A stretch of 64,000 bases of DNA from Phoronis australis (Eukaryota; Phoronida; Phoronidae), in the NCBI GenBank assembly GCA_002633005.1, contig NMRA01000140.1:422367-486366 (forward strand). Reading direction: 5' to 3'. Under the pieces are notes generated by a model. That model was given only the letters and a program-made list of their open reading frames with translations, did no database searches and was not told where the DNA came from. Below, piece by piece: positions 47,530 to 61,233 of the stretch (position 1 is its first letter; the number at the start of each line of letters is the position of its first letter). Position numbers and translations under genes: made by a program.

Positions 47530-50180
47530 ATTCAAATAGGTAGGAGAGTACGAGGCGGCGTTATGTTAGCGGAGTAGCTAGACAACATAGGGGCGCATGC
47601 AGGTAGCATATAGAACTGATTGGTTGGCAGGTGATTACTGGTGAACGTCAATCGTAGACCAGAGGACTGAAAAATGGAAATAGTATGCTGTGGAGAATAA
47701 ACTGACGTCAACAAGTTTTTAATTACCATACGAAAAGCAATACACTATCAAGACAAATGAAAATAAAGATATTCAAACATTGTGATAACTTAGGTTGTGT
47801 ACACTGTAATTTTTCATTTGGAAATATTTTAGGATACGGTCGATTTGTAAAAATCGTACAGAACATGCTTTTACTTATTGATCTTTTAAAACATTCATGG
47901 TTACGTTTAAATAGACAATGCACGAATCTTTGGAAATTTCAAATGTTTCCAAAAATTGGAACTAATTAAATCCAATGACTTAACACAAGAAATGAGTTGG
48001 GCATTCACGACAAGAAAAGTTATTGGTTGATTCGGTGCCAGCTTTTCTGAACGTGAGACTTGACAAAAACCAATAAAACGGGGCTTCCTTATTATTGTTT
48101 TTTTTTTTAAATTTATCTTGAAATTGGCATATGTAGTCGTGCTTTGAAAATAGTTGTGCTGATTTCAAAGCCCATAGAAGGGTAGACTATACTCAAGACC
48201 TAATATGTATGACGCACAGAGTTGACCATATTACTGCAGTAAACAATGGCGAAAGGTTTTGGAAAATTAATGGCAGATCTCGCACTGACGAACGCAAGCA
48301 ATGTTTGAATAAAGTTGTGATTCGCTGATTGCTAGCTAAACCTGCTTCTGATATTTTTGTCTGTTTTGGTATTGTGCCGGTAGCCATCCGGGCATCCAAT
48401 CTCTGAATAAAGCTTGACAGTGGTGGACTTTTTTACCGCCGAAAGATGTCGCTACATTTGAGAAAAGTTGTCTTAAAGTTAATTATGTATTTCTTGATCT
48501 TGGAACGCATTAGATTAAAAGTACAGTTTCAACTCCAGACGAAAGGGGTTTCCAAGATCGGTCTATGGTGAAGCCGTTCTTTTGTTAGAGCTCACAAGCC
48601 GTGAACCAATTACATAACCGGTTACATCCTTTGGTCAACAAAACAGAAACGCTGACACCGGTGTTGGCTAATAGTTATCATATTTCGTCGAAAAAATGAT
48701 ACCTAGATAAATTTTCTCGTGGAGTTCAATTTCAGAAGCCAAATAGATAGGAAAATTGTCTGTTTTAGACCACACTAGTTTTATTTATTTCAGACAGTAT
48801 TTTACTGCTCTGACGTCATCCCTAATGAAGCAATTGCCCTGATCCACACAAAAGAAACTACAGTTCCTGAAATCGAACGGTTCTGTCTACCGCGATCTGT
48901 GAAGTCTATTGACTATGTACACGCGACGGCGATACGGGCCAAGTTTCTAATGGATGTTCAAAGAATCTCGCGATTGGTCGCATGAAAGCTCCATATTCTT
49001 AACGAGAGAGCAACAAACTTTTGAGGTACACACGACGAATAAAGGATGCACGAGGAGATTACGTATTAGATCACGACATTTGTATTTTGCGCAATTCCCT
49101 GTTTTCAAAATTATAATCCAGTTTCCGGTACCTATAACCACGTAAACGGAGCATTCTTTTACCGGTTTTCAAAAAAAAATAATAATAATAATAAAACGAG
49201 AAGTCCCGATAGCCAGATTTTGATCGTGCTTAAAGTTTTTGTGCAATATGCCAACACATGGACTGAGCCTCCTTGCAAGTGCAGGGCCTATGATTTTCTA
49301 ATTCAAACATAATCTCTCCTATGGCGATAATTGTTATTATTGTATACAGTACTTTCACCTTTGTTTTAATTTCATGTTTACATATTCTGTAACTTATCTA
49401 TTTATTTGTCAGTATACTAGTCTTTGGCTAATGTTTTCTGTTGTTTTACTTTAACCGACTATAAATAAATTGATTTGACTTGTCCAATCAAAGACGTCTC
49501 TAGTCCAACTCATAACGATTGTAAACAAAGCCATCCATTTAACTTCAGTTTTATCACGAAAATTCAAGTTAAAACTTCTCGTCCTTTCCAACTGCTGAAA
49601 TCAAGAAATGAGCTATTTTAATTTCGAGCGATTTAAAATTCCCATTGACATGGAAGCATTGTTTGTTGGAGATGAGGTACGACCTACAATTGCATTGAAT
49701 TGGTAGACTTTCGAAACTTGTAAGTTGCTCAACCTCTGGGTTTTATGACTAAAGCGTTTCTTGACTTTCAAGTGCTGGGGATGTTCTTCGTAGCATGACA
49801 CAGGTTTCATAGTGGTAAGTCTTGATTGTGGTTTTTCAAACAAAACAGCAGGAAACGCAATTTCGAAACTTTAAAACAAACATTAATCTAAAGGTGCTGT
49901 CTTTGCACACCATTTGGTTTAACTAGTAGAACCATCATAGGCAAAACAAAGCATCGCATTTTTTATACCAACCTGAATGAGGGTGCGTTTCCAGTGGAGC
50001 TTTTCATGCATGACCGACATCCTTGAAAGACAGGCCTATCGATAAAGTACTTTCTTAACAACTTTGTTTTATTAGTACAACTGCAGTCCATACATGTGCG
50101 TGAACATTTTTGTGCGAAATAAAAGCTGCTAGGACTAAAAGGACATTATCGGTTTTAAGGCCAAAAAACTCATTAGTGAG
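47530..50180. other. Upstream flank of the bHLH gene, no gene seen
   Basis: AT-rich. Contains E-box words such as GCAGGTGAT near 47625, which might bind bHLH dimers, but nothing clustered enough to call. Confidence 0.4.
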
Positions 50181-50182
50181 AT

Positions 50183-50250
50183 TATTGGTGGATGGGAAAG
50201 ACCTGTCCCATCCACCAATAGCCAATAACTTTTAAAGAAGTTATTGGCTA
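50183..50250. repeat. Two perfect hairpins back to back
   Basis: Hairpin 1 has 15-bp arms, TATTGGTGGATGGGA and its exact inverse, around an 8-base loop (50183-50220). Hairpin 2, sharing the boundary base, has AGCCAATAACTT and its exact inverse around TTAAAG (50220-50249). Confidence 0.85.
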
Positions 50251-50900
50251 CCAGAAGTATAAAACAGCAAATTGTGTCGTTTTTTGTGTTTCTAAACAAA
50301 ATCGCCAACTCTCCCTTTTGTCTGCCAGACATTCATTGAAATCAAGTGCAGTGATTTCACCACTTAAAATACTGTGCTGATTCAAATTTGCACCAATTTG
50401 GTTGATCTCACATTGGGCAAATCTTATGCTAATAGGATTTGCACGCAAGCGGATGAGAAAGCGTACACCCTTTACCCCAGAGTATCCAGCGAATTCCTCA
50501 GCACATCAAAGGCTTGATGGTGCTGTCACAGATTGAAGTGAGCTAGTCACTATTCATGGGCTTGGCTGAAGTGTTGAATGAGATACATGTAAGAGCAGTC
50601 CTAAACAACACGTTATTAATTGCATCAGCTTCAAAGTCAAAAAATGAACAATAAGTAAGTCAAATGATAAACATTGACTGTTTTTAAAATTAAAAAGCAA
50701 ATAGTAGCCATCTTTGAATTTTTAAAATAGATGCATTATAAGAGAAATCAGCGAATAGGTTTTCTTCGGCATCGAGGGTAAGCCACGAGCATTAATTTGT
50801 GAATCAATTAGGACGGGTTAGTCACTGTCTGGCTTAGGCGTTGGGGTACCAAAACCCCAAATGTTAGGTAGGAGTTGTCTCATGAGAAGATACTTTTCCA

Positions 50901-50970
50901 GGGCAGTGCAGCACTGAAAAAAGTGGGGCACTATAGCCCCCCCCCCGGCCCCCTATGGTGCGCCGTCTAT
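50901..50970. mobile_element. GC-rich MITE family, copy 4
   Basis: GGGCAGTGCAGCACTGAAAA at the left, a run of C in the middle and CCTATGGTGCGCCGTCTAT at the right match copy 1 at 16782-16860. Confidence 0.6.
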
Positions 50971-52363
50971 GTTTTCTCACCGATAATGTCTCTTAAACAA
51001 GAACACACCAAAACTAACTAGCAGTTAACATAATATGAGAAAAATTATTTTAAAAAATCCCCATGCACAATAAAATAAAGATTTGATCTTCCAAGCTGTA
51101 CTACCAATTACAGTTATCTAAAATTTCAATTTAAATAATTATACAAAATTCATAACAGATATCCAAACTTGACTAGATCAACATCATTCAAAACTGCCAT
51201 AGCCTAAAATGAGGTAATTAAGGCAAATACACATGTTTTTTAATTGTGCGCAATTTGTTTTATCCTGCAAGTTTAGCTTCCTTCCATCTAGTGCAGCAAC
51301 AGATGAGTTGAATTCACATTCATGAATGGAGTGTCAGTGCACAGTGGTGACACATACAGGCGGTTTTGTGAACTACACCTACAAATAACTCAACTTTTCT
51401 TTTAAGTGACCAGATTTCGATGTGCCATGGAACATGACAATTATATGCAATGTTTCAAAACAGTGTTGATAATAATAATATCTGTTTTGAATAACATCTT
51501 CATTATTCAGTTGTTATCTAACTGTAAAGCTAGTTTTCACAAATTCCATGCAAAAATAATCTCCAGTTCCATCCACATTGCATTAAAACTACCTTCATAA
51601 ATAATAAATGAGATAAATAAATTTCTTATAACCAATAATCATCAAACAAACCAAGAACAAAGATAATTACTTGGTCAAAGAACATGTGCTTTGGATCCTA
51701 ATCAAGTTTCAGGTAGTTTTCAAAAAAGTTAAAGCACTTTGACAAAGTTAAGGTGAAACCCCACATGAGAACTGTGGAGAAATGTTATAAATCAAATCAT
51801 TTGCAAATGTTTGATGCCTACTGCCACCAACTGTTAAATGAGTCAAGATTTTGTCAACTATTTTTTGAAAAATGGCTGAATAAAAGTTTTGAAAAAAGAC
51901 AGCTACACTATTGGTTTACACCAACAGTATCTAACTTTAGAGGTTACATGTACTTTTCCATCCAGTTACCATCATCAGGATATCACTTCACTTAATATTT
52001 TTCCACTGTTCCCGTAAAATTAGGGAATAGCAGGTCAAACCTATATTACATATGAGTAATATATGTATTTTTGTGCAACACATCTTTGTTTCGCAGTCAC
52101 CTGAACGGGGGGCCCATGGCTTCACTTCCCCCTCCCTCTGTGGCTATGTCAGTGGTGGTCACTCACCGTAGACTTTTTAATCACAGATATCTAGTTCTAG
52201 AAACTTCAAAAACATTGTCAAAAGTTGCATTAATATTGTGTAAATATTCATGAAAGCACCACAGCACATCTGTCATTTTAACTTGACAAGAAACAGAGGG
52301 GAAGAATTCTGCATCCATCTGAAGGCAAAGTATGGCACAAAGTTATTCACTGCATCTTCCGCA
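50971..52363. other. 3' flank of the transporter gene
   Basis: AT-rich, no gene. A minus-strand ATTAAA at 52176-52181 is a candidate polyadenylation signal 180 bp after the transporter stop codon. Confidence 0.4.
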
Positions 52364-55300
52364 TTATGCTTCCACAATTGGCACATAATGGTTGTCACCT
52401 CGGAATTCCCGAGTAATATCTTCAATACTTCTGTTCTTTGTTTCCGGCACTTTGAAGTACGTGAAGATAATAAACACAAACAGAAGACCAACAAACGGGA
52501 TGAAGGACGCTTTCTGGATCGATTTCTGAAACACCCAAGAAATGTTTAAGAACAATCATAATGTAAATTTGGTAATAGTCTGATACGAGGTGCCTGCATT
52601 TTGAGAACTAGTTTTCTCTACTGAACAATAGGCATCAAAAAGTGGGCACGTTCCATTGCCAAAACTACAGCACATGGCGTGACATAAGTGAATACATGCT
52701 CATAAAAATATGAATGGAAAAAGAAAACTACAATGGAAAATTCGCGTCACTCATATCACTCATATGGGCACCAAATCTGGGAATACGAGCACAAATATGG
52801 TATCACTTGTACTTTCGGGCAGATTTTTGCAGGTATTGAGTGCTTCAAATAATATTCGTCAGAATGAACAATAGGTTTTGGTTCAGAAACACACTGAAAT
52901 GTTATGAAAGCTGTTCATCGACAACTTCAGTAAAAGTTGACCAAAAGCAGCAAGTCATGACTAATAAAGGTCAAAGTTCACGCAATTGTCTCAGTTCCTC
53001 ATGTCATGGTGGTGACAATGCACTTGAATTTATTTCTCAAGAGTCAGGTATTTATCAATTTTTATGAAATTGCAGTTTTATAATTAAAGCAAATGAACTT
53101 CCAAATGTGTGCAAGGGATTTTATTTATTAATGTCATGACTTTTTGACGTGAAAGCAAAATTATATTTGTGTAATAGCTAAATCTCAAAAAGTAAAGTAT
53201 AGCTTTACACTTGTAATTATTTGTTGAGGTCTAGAACTAGACCACAGGAAGTTTTTAAGAAAAGTGATGGCACATTTTGGAAGGATCGAGAAAAATGGAC
53301 TTTATAGAAAGTCAAAAATTTTTTAAATGAATGACTCAAAAGCTTTACTTTCCCCATGTTCTGAGTCATGTCTTACATATTTTAAAAACAGGAACACGAA
53401 ATGTTTCTAACAACCTTAAAATAAAGGACTACATGAGAATATTGAAATTAATAACAGTGAAAAAAACAATGACGAAAAAGGGTAAAAAATGAATACTAAT
53501 TTCAAAACGTAAAATCAAGATTTCCAAAAAACAAAATTTAAGAGATGCCAGAAGAAAAATGTTAAGAAAAATGTCAAAATTTGGCTGATTGTGCGCTGCT
53601 CTTCAAATAACTAACGCAACTTACTTTCAAAAACATTTCACTTTAAATAGGGTACTATCAAAATTGAGACTTTTATGAAAAGAATCACAAATAGCATAAA
53701 ACAAAAAGAAAATTCAGAAAACTATGACAACAGTTTTTTTGAGATTCCACCTAAGTAAAGTAATTGTTATATAAAAAGAAGTTTGTTCACATTGTCGTTA
53801 ATGTTGCTTTGCTATGTACGTGGTTCAGTACAACTAAATTTTTCTAAAAAGTCAAGGTCGTGTGATCCAATCACTATAATACAGTCTGCACTTAAATTCT
53901 ACAAGCAGACTACTTTCAGAAAATAATTTATTATACACTTTTGTAGTTAAATTCAATAATTTTGTGAATATTTGTTTAAATTCACAGACTAGCTGATTAA
54001 GATACAGATGTCCTAAAATATTATGTGCACCAGCAGGTATCAGATTTAGATACGTCCACAAGAGATTATAACATTTTTGAATATTAAGACTATTACCTCT
54101 AAAATAGGATAAGTAAATCCCACTAGGAAATTAGCAAACCAGTTGACAAATACAGAGATACTCATGGCAGAACCACGCGGCCCAGACTCGAACAACTCGG
54201 CAACAATGAACCACGGAATGGGACCTGAAATACAATACAAGACTACAAACAAAAAACATGGCTTAACTAATGAAGATTATGATTCATCCAGGCCCATGTA
54301 TATGAATAATTATGAAATTCAGCCAGACGTACCTAATTAAAACAACTGGTTTGAGTGTAGTGCAAAGGAGGCTTTTTGAATCTCAGCTAAATCAGAGTGG
54401 TGGAGCAAAATTCAGCCTATCTAAAACCTGGCAGAGGACATTTCACTCTGACGCTACCCAACAGAGGTCGCGCCAGTATAGTTTCACAGGAAAGGCGGGA
54501 AGATCTGAGACCACCAGTGGACCATCTTCTGAAGAAGGGGACAGTTGTGACCCTCACAATACCAAGTTTTAACTAGGTATTCCGGTTGAAATATTCACAA
54601 TTATTCATATGAGAAATATGGCAATTCCTCAATTATATCTCACATGAAAATAAATGTCAAAATAACCATTTTCCAATATGAATAATATTATAATTGTAAC
54701 AAATGACTATCAAAGTTTAATAATCCATTGTTCTGGAATAACAATTGTATATCAGAAATTTCCAGAAATATGCCTTATGGGTGGATATTTAGAGAAAGAC
54801 CGTCATCTGGAACCAAATGAATGCTTGGGCAGATGTTAGGAAACATGTGCGTAATGTACAAGCAAACTTAAAGCTCATAACGTAATTAATTCATGATGGA
54901 CTGTCTTGTAACGAGCACATTCACTTATGCCTTTACGGTGGAAGACATAAGTTACTCCACTCTCTGTTAACTAACGATGTTAAGATGAGAGTGGTCCAAT
55001 GAATCAATTAACATATTTGTTTTTTGTTATTTTGATGAACTATTAAAATGAGTGATAGCAGCGTGTCCAGTTTGTTATCCTTGAAGTCCATAAGATGGCG
55101 CTGTCTTGCACAATGAGTGAAGTAATGGTTGTTCTTTGCCAACAACAGAAGTCACTGTCATACAAAGAGTAGCCATTGTTTTGTGGTAATTAACCGCTTA
55201 GCACAATAACTTCAACTAACATTATGTTACTACCAATACAGTTCTTCATATTATCAAAGGTAAGTATAGAATGTATCTGATATTTACCTGGTCCAATTGC

Positions 55301-58300
55301 AAATGAGATGATGATAAGAGCTAATGCTACTATACTAACATATGACATCCACTTGACTGTGTCCTGAAATAACCAAAAATATTATGTTTGTTTTAGGCCA
55401 TAACATGACGATCAAGGTTTTCCCACCATACATGTTTTGTGTGTGTGCATTCATTCTCCTGATAATACAACTCAGTGGAAGTTGTGAAACATCAAGTACT
55501 CGTTATTAAAGATGGAATTTTATAAAAGCTTGATTGTCATTTTTATCCTTAACCAAAAACATGCCACTCAATGATAACTGGCTTGAAAGTGACCACAGCT
55601 AGGACCCCGTCCCTACTTAGCGCGACTTATCAGAAATCAATGAATCTCTTGATTATGAATGTGAATTGAAACAATAATCTTCAGTCATCATTATTACATG
55701 TATACAACCACCAACAATCTCATAAAGAAAACGGAATTAAATGGTGCCAACTCAAAAATACAACTATTAAAGTGGGAAATTCGTAAAACACTATTGCCCA
55801 AATTTTTCTTGTTCTACATATAAAAGTCTACGAAAACAAGTTTGCAACGATAAAGAAATCACCCTGTGCTCTTTAGTGCCAGCAGAACCATACAAACTAT
55901 TACTGAAAATTTTATTTGTAATTCCTCATGGAGTGGGTCGCATGACAACTCCTGTAACTGCCTGTTTGCAGGATGTATGTGTAGTACACATGAAAGTGAA
56001 ACAGGCAGGCTCACTGAATAGTGATAGTGCTGCCACCTACAGTTAAAAGTGTAACAGACAGACTCACTTAATAGTGATGGTGCTGCTACCTACAGTTAAA
56101 TAGAATGCGAGGGTTAACAGCCCTGATGAGCAGAATAAGCCCACAAGTCCTGACAGGTGTAACGTCCTCCGACCCAGCCTGTCAATCAAGATGGCTGATA
56201 TGAAAGTCATGACGACATTAACTACGCCTGTACCCAGGGTAGCCAGAGCTGCGCTGTCAGCAGGGATACCAACATCTTCAAATATACTGGTCGAGTAGAA
56301 GATCACCTGGAGAAAAAGGAAATGTAAAAAACATATCAGGACAACAAACGTAACAATATTTCATTTTATGTACATGTTACATCACAAACTGATAGTGATA
56401 TAAGACAAAGGAATCCCAGACCTAGTTTCTTCTTGCTCATCTGAAGTGGGAAAATAAAAATATAATAATTTCATTTTATGTTACCATTTGATCGTTAGTT
56501 TTTCTTCTTGCCAAAAATCCCTTTGAAGCAAAATTTGAGGCCAACTTTGCAAATGATTTTTCCTTATTTTTTGACAGGCTCCTTTCTGACTTTCCTAAGT
56601 TTCAAAAAGAAAGCGATAGATTTCAAAAGAATTTTTTAATTCTACGTTGTAAACAAGCCTTTCAATATGACTTAAATGATGAAAATAGATAGTAACATAA
56701 AACAACTGTAAAAATTATTCAAATCATTCTAGGTCAGATAATTTGTAATGAGATAGAAATATAAGCACTCATTTGTGACTGGCAGTGCAGAGAAATTGGC
56801 AAAGCAAACCAACCTCAGGCACATTAAACTTGAGTTGAGCACATTTTGATTTAAGTTTGTCAAATGCAATCAAGTGTTTATTGTCAGCCACAAAAAATTC
56901 GAGTTCGACATTCTGAAATTAAATAGATTTTAGAAATTATAAATTAACCACCTACTAGGCAAAATTACGATTTTTCAAACGGTAATCTATTTTGTGCGCA
57001 GTACGCCACGAGCTATGTTGCAGAGTAACTGAACAAGATGAGGATTGCGAATAATGTCATTTGGAAAACTAAAGAAGACTCTGCAAGATGGGAATGGAAA
57101 AAAATGCCACTGGCATGTACAATGAATTGCCCTCAATGATGGAACCAAAACAATAAAATACAAATAACGATATCAGCTCAATACGACCTTCTTTACAAAA
57201 CAGCAAATCGTATTCTTCTCTTCAAAGTGGAGACTTACCGCATTGATTCCAGAAAGCTGATTAGACAAGTGCAGCACAATGGAGATGATGATTGGTTTAC
57301 GCAGAGAACTCAATTTAAACAAGTCAATAAAACGCACCTGGAAATGACAAAATATAAACTTAAGAAATGTAAAAATAACAGAACAATAAAATAATTCACA
57401 ATAGACTAGTTTGTGCAAGTGGCAGGCATTTAAAGACACAAAACTGAAGTGTACACCATGTGTGATATCCACTAACACTGTAAAACATCATTTGATTGGC
57501 TACGGTGAAGTTTCCTACAAAACATATTTGAACAAAATTAATTTTGCAAAAACGGCAATTTTCCAACTTTCAAAAGCTAACTCTATTTGTTAAAAATGCT
57601 CAAATTTCAATGTCTGGTAATGACTGTTGTACAATGTAAACTTTGGAAACGACAAAGTAAATTTGTCTACCTGTTTATTTTTGCCAAAATTTTGATAAAA
57701 CAGTTTTCCCTGTACTGCTGTATTGTATTTTAAATTGAAGAAACCTTACAACAGATGATCTAATAAGCAAGGCTACGAGAAACCAAGTCACATTTAGAAA
57801 CTTAAGGTATAGTGATCATTCCTTTGATGCAGATCGATAGACATCGATCTACCATTAGTTTGAGCTGATTGACAGAAAGTGAGTCCCAGTTACAGCCAGT
57901 AGGTGGCATTAGAGACTAACTGGCAGAGAAACAAGTACAGGGGGTAGACTGGGGGGTTTACTGCATGCAAAGTTATGACAAGTTAGAGCTCACTTTTGCC
58001 GCCCTCTCCATAGCTTGCTTTTCCTGTAGAATACCATCTAGCTCGTTGTCGACGTCAATACTTTGTCTCAACACCATCAAGGCTAGAAAAAAAGAATACA
58101 ATTTACAGTTTACTGTAACTCATTGTAAACATAGAGTAAATGTACAGTAACTCGTACCATAACAGACTGTAAACATAGAATAACTGACTATTAAATAATG
58201 TATAGTTACTGTAAAGATAGAATAACTGACTATTAAATAATGTATAGTTACTGTAAAGATAGAATAACTGACTATTAAATAATGTATAGTTACTGTAAAG

Positions 58301-61125
58301 ATAGAATAACTGACTATTAAATAATGTATAGTTACTGTAAACATAGAATAACTGACTATTAAATAATGTATAGTTACTGAACATAGAATAACTGACTATT
58401 AAATAATGTATAGTTCCTGTAAACATAGAATAACTGATTACTAAATAATGTATAGTTACTGAACATAGAATAACTGACTACTAAATAATGTATAGAGTTA
58501 CTGTAAACATAGAATAACTGACTACTAAATACTAATGTATAGTTACTGTAAAGATAGAATAACTGATTACTAAATAATGTATAGTTACTGTAAAGATAGA
58601 ATAACTGATTACTAAATAATGTATAGTTATTGTAAAGATAGAATAACTGACTATTAAATAATGTATAGTTACTGTAAACATAGAGTAACTGACTACTAAA
58701 TAATGTATAGTTACTGTAAAGATAGAATAACTGACTACTAAATAATGTATAGTTACTGTAAACATATAATAACTGACTACTAAATAATGTATAGTTACTG
58801 TAAACATAGAATAACTGACTACTAAATAATGTATAGTTACTGTAAACATAGAATAACTGACTATTAAATAATGTATAGTTCCTGTAAACATAGAATAACT
58901 GACTACTAAATAATGTATAGTTACTGAACATAGAATAACTGACTACTAAATAATGTATAGTTACTGTAAACATAGAATAACTGACTATTAAATAATGTAT
59001 AGTTACTGTAAACATAGAATAACTGACTATTAAATAATGTATAGTAATTCATTGTGAACATACAGTAAATCACTGTAAGTATAGATGAACTCAAAATAAA
59101 CATAGAGTAACTCACTATAAACATACAATAACTCACTATTAATGAAAAGAGACTCACTATAAAAATACAGTAAGTGATTCCATACAAACTAGGAATTGTG
59201 AGACAAAACCATGAAATGTACTGTGCTTTGAATAGTAACTAAAATAAGTGTGAGTCACACAGATTTTTTATACATAGTCAAACCACAAACTCTTGTTCCA
59301 TTGTCAAGAAATTGTGTGCATAACTAATTATCTCGTGGGTACTGTTTAGTTCTGAATATACTACATGTTCCTCAAAACACTGGAGGTTTCACTATCCTCT
59401 TTTATCTTCATTCGGAGTTTTTTCTTTCAAGAAAGGGAGCAAAAGTTTTGAAATCAATCCATGCTTTAGAACCACTAAATGTTCCAATGCACTATATCAA
59501 ATAACTTATAGCTAATTAGTCACATTTTCCTGTGCGCAAGAAAAATAACCTCAAAAGAGATGTCACCACCAGGCTTCAGTTGATGTGACCAGTTTTATCA
59601 GACCTCAGGACAGATAGTGCATATCGCCTACCTTGTTTGGCAGCAACCTCGTCGTTTTTATTGATGACCAGATGTTGAGGTGTTTCAGGGCAGAACGGGA
59701 GACTGATCAACTGCAGAACAGCAGGCGCAAGGGTCAAACCTGATTGTAGAAAGTAAACACAGTTTTGCGAGTCGTTGATATTGGGTCAAATTCAAACCAA
59801 ACTCAAACTAAGATACTTTAGGCAGATATGAACAAGCGTGAAGGACATTAAGTTAAAAACAAAATTATTGTAAGTCATAACATCCATCACTCAAATGAAA
59901 ACATTCAAGTGTCAGGCACCATTTTATACAAAAGGTAGAGAGTCACAGTTTGTGACAATACTCAGGGAGTATGGTAAGCCTATCCTCACAATAGTGAGGA
60001 CCGTGCATACTTGTAAGCAATATTTTGTGAAAAAGAAGGGAAACACTAAGGATGTAATGTTCTTCAGAAAGTTAAACCTTAAAGGCTTTCATTTTCTTAA
60101 CAATCTACTAAATATTTAGAACATTAAACAAGTTTCTTTGACCAAAAGAAATGCTTTGTAAAAAGTTTAACCTAAACATATTGATATTTTTGTGTGATTT
60201 TGGTACATTTAAGTTTTCAAAACATTGACAATTAACACAACTGTATGGTTAAATTCTTAATAAATATCAATTTCAGTTCATTTAAAAATGTATTTATTTA
60301 TTCTTTTATTTCATGTTGAGAGCATTATTTGGAAAAACGTGTCTAATTTGGTAAGCACTCAAGTGTAAATAGTGAACAGAGGTTGGGATCTTAACTTGAT
60401 TTCCAAAGATTTTCGACGAAGGCTTGCTTTCTAGTTAAGTCAAACAGCAAAGATTTTTAAAAGGTAAATTGGCTAAACAATTATTAGGTTATCACTTTGA
60501 ACAAATATTTGTCCATTTAATATTCAAATTATTGTTTTTACTTTGGTCCATACTTACCAAACAATAAAGGGAGATATTCATATTTTCCCAGCAGTGAGCG
60601 CAGACCAATGATTTGAGATACCACAGAGCCAAACGTGAGTGTAAGCTGAGCGAGGGTACCAGCTAACCCTCGAATCTTTAAAGGAGCCGTCTCCGACAGG
60701 TAGAGTGGTGCAATACCTGAGCTGATACCTGCCACAATAGCCAAACTTTATGACTTAAAAAAGCAAAAGTATCCCAAATGTTCAATTTATCATTCAGCAA
60801 CTTTGCTGGCCATAATAACCACAAATAAGTTATTTCACATTAAAAAAGCAACTTAAAACACATTTTAACAGCTTTTGGTTGAATGGTATGAAAAAACGGT
60901 AACATTCATTAGTTAAACATTTCAACATTAAGGTATATTGTACTCTTTGAGCTTAAGGTTTGTGAGACACTTGGTGCAATAAGAAGCCATGGGCGCTTAC
61001 CACAACTGACGCCTATGATGAATCTTGCAGCCACCAGTAATTCAAATAACATCAGTGGTTTTGAGGCTATAGCCAGACCAGCGCCAATCGTAATCAGTAT
61101 GTTATTGAGAAGCATAGTACCTTTC
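52364..61125 (-). CDS. Facilitated sugar transporter, GLUT class I type, 3' nine exons (5' end missing)
   Basis: Exons in order: 61125-61001, 60728-60558, 59739-59632, 58082-57994, 57337-57239, 56306-56094, 55363-55288, 54224-54097, 52525-52364 (stop TAA). All GT-AG with matching phases, coding 389 residues, so about 100 residues (first two membrane helices) are missing; the first exon here starts inside a codon. SLC2 proteins move hexoses across the plasma membrane by alternating access. Signatures: RFIIGVSCG then [19 protein letters not shown] (the PESPR site as PETPQ), NQLSGINA in helix 7 with the QLS triplet typical of glucose-type class I carriers, [35 protein letters not shown], and [10 protein letters not shown]. 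The C-terminus NHYVPIVEA is short. The fourth intron counting back from the end follows a duplicated donor (55981-56096), and the intron between 59632 and 58082 carries a minisatellite. Which GLUT number it equals cannot be said. Confidence 0.95.
55998..56096 (-). repeat. Tandem duplication of a transporter exon end and donor (53-bp period)
   Basis: Following the exon 56306-56094, whose end reads TTTAACT|GTAGGTAG, a second copy TTTTAACT|GTAGGTGG occurs 53 bp further on in transcript order (at about 56041), with the following intron words AGCA(C/G)(C/T)ATCACTATT also copied. Reading through the first donor gives a TGA after nine codons. Confidence 0.85.
58171..59045. repeat. Minisatellite, 42-bp unit, about 21 copies
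   Basis: Unit GTAAACATAGAATAACTGAC then TATTAAATAATGTATAGTTACT, with interchangeable A/G and T/C sites (AAACATAG or AAAGATAG; ACTATTAAA or ACTACTAAA) and a few units shortened to GAACATAG. It lies within a transporter intron, beginning about 90 bp from the exon 58082-57994 acceptor. Because 42 is a multiple of three, long frames stay open through it, but they only repeat a 14-residue pattern. Confidence 0.95.
59849..60877. repeat. Duplicated segment, copy 1 (in the ordered gene)
   Basis: About 1029 bp containing the transporter exon 60728-60558 and flanking introns. It is nearly identical to 62964-64000, with scattered single-base differences and small indels. This copy sits in the correct exon order. 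Confidence 0.9.
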
Positions 61126-61233
61126 CTGAAAGTTCACGTGTCTTTTGAACAGTAATGTTACGAACTTTGAATAAATAATTCATTGACTTGAGGACAGACC
61201 TCCATCTTCTAACTATACTTGAGTGCTCTTGGC

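Noticed and set aside
58171-59045. CRISPR-like array
   Set aside because: There are no unique spacers; the whole 42-bp unit repeats, and the locus is a eukaryotic intron.
58103-59187. Several minus-strand open frames of 74-213 codons
   Set aside because: They are translations of the 42-bp minisatellite in three frames, repeating a 14-residue pattern. No start context, domain or splice logic.
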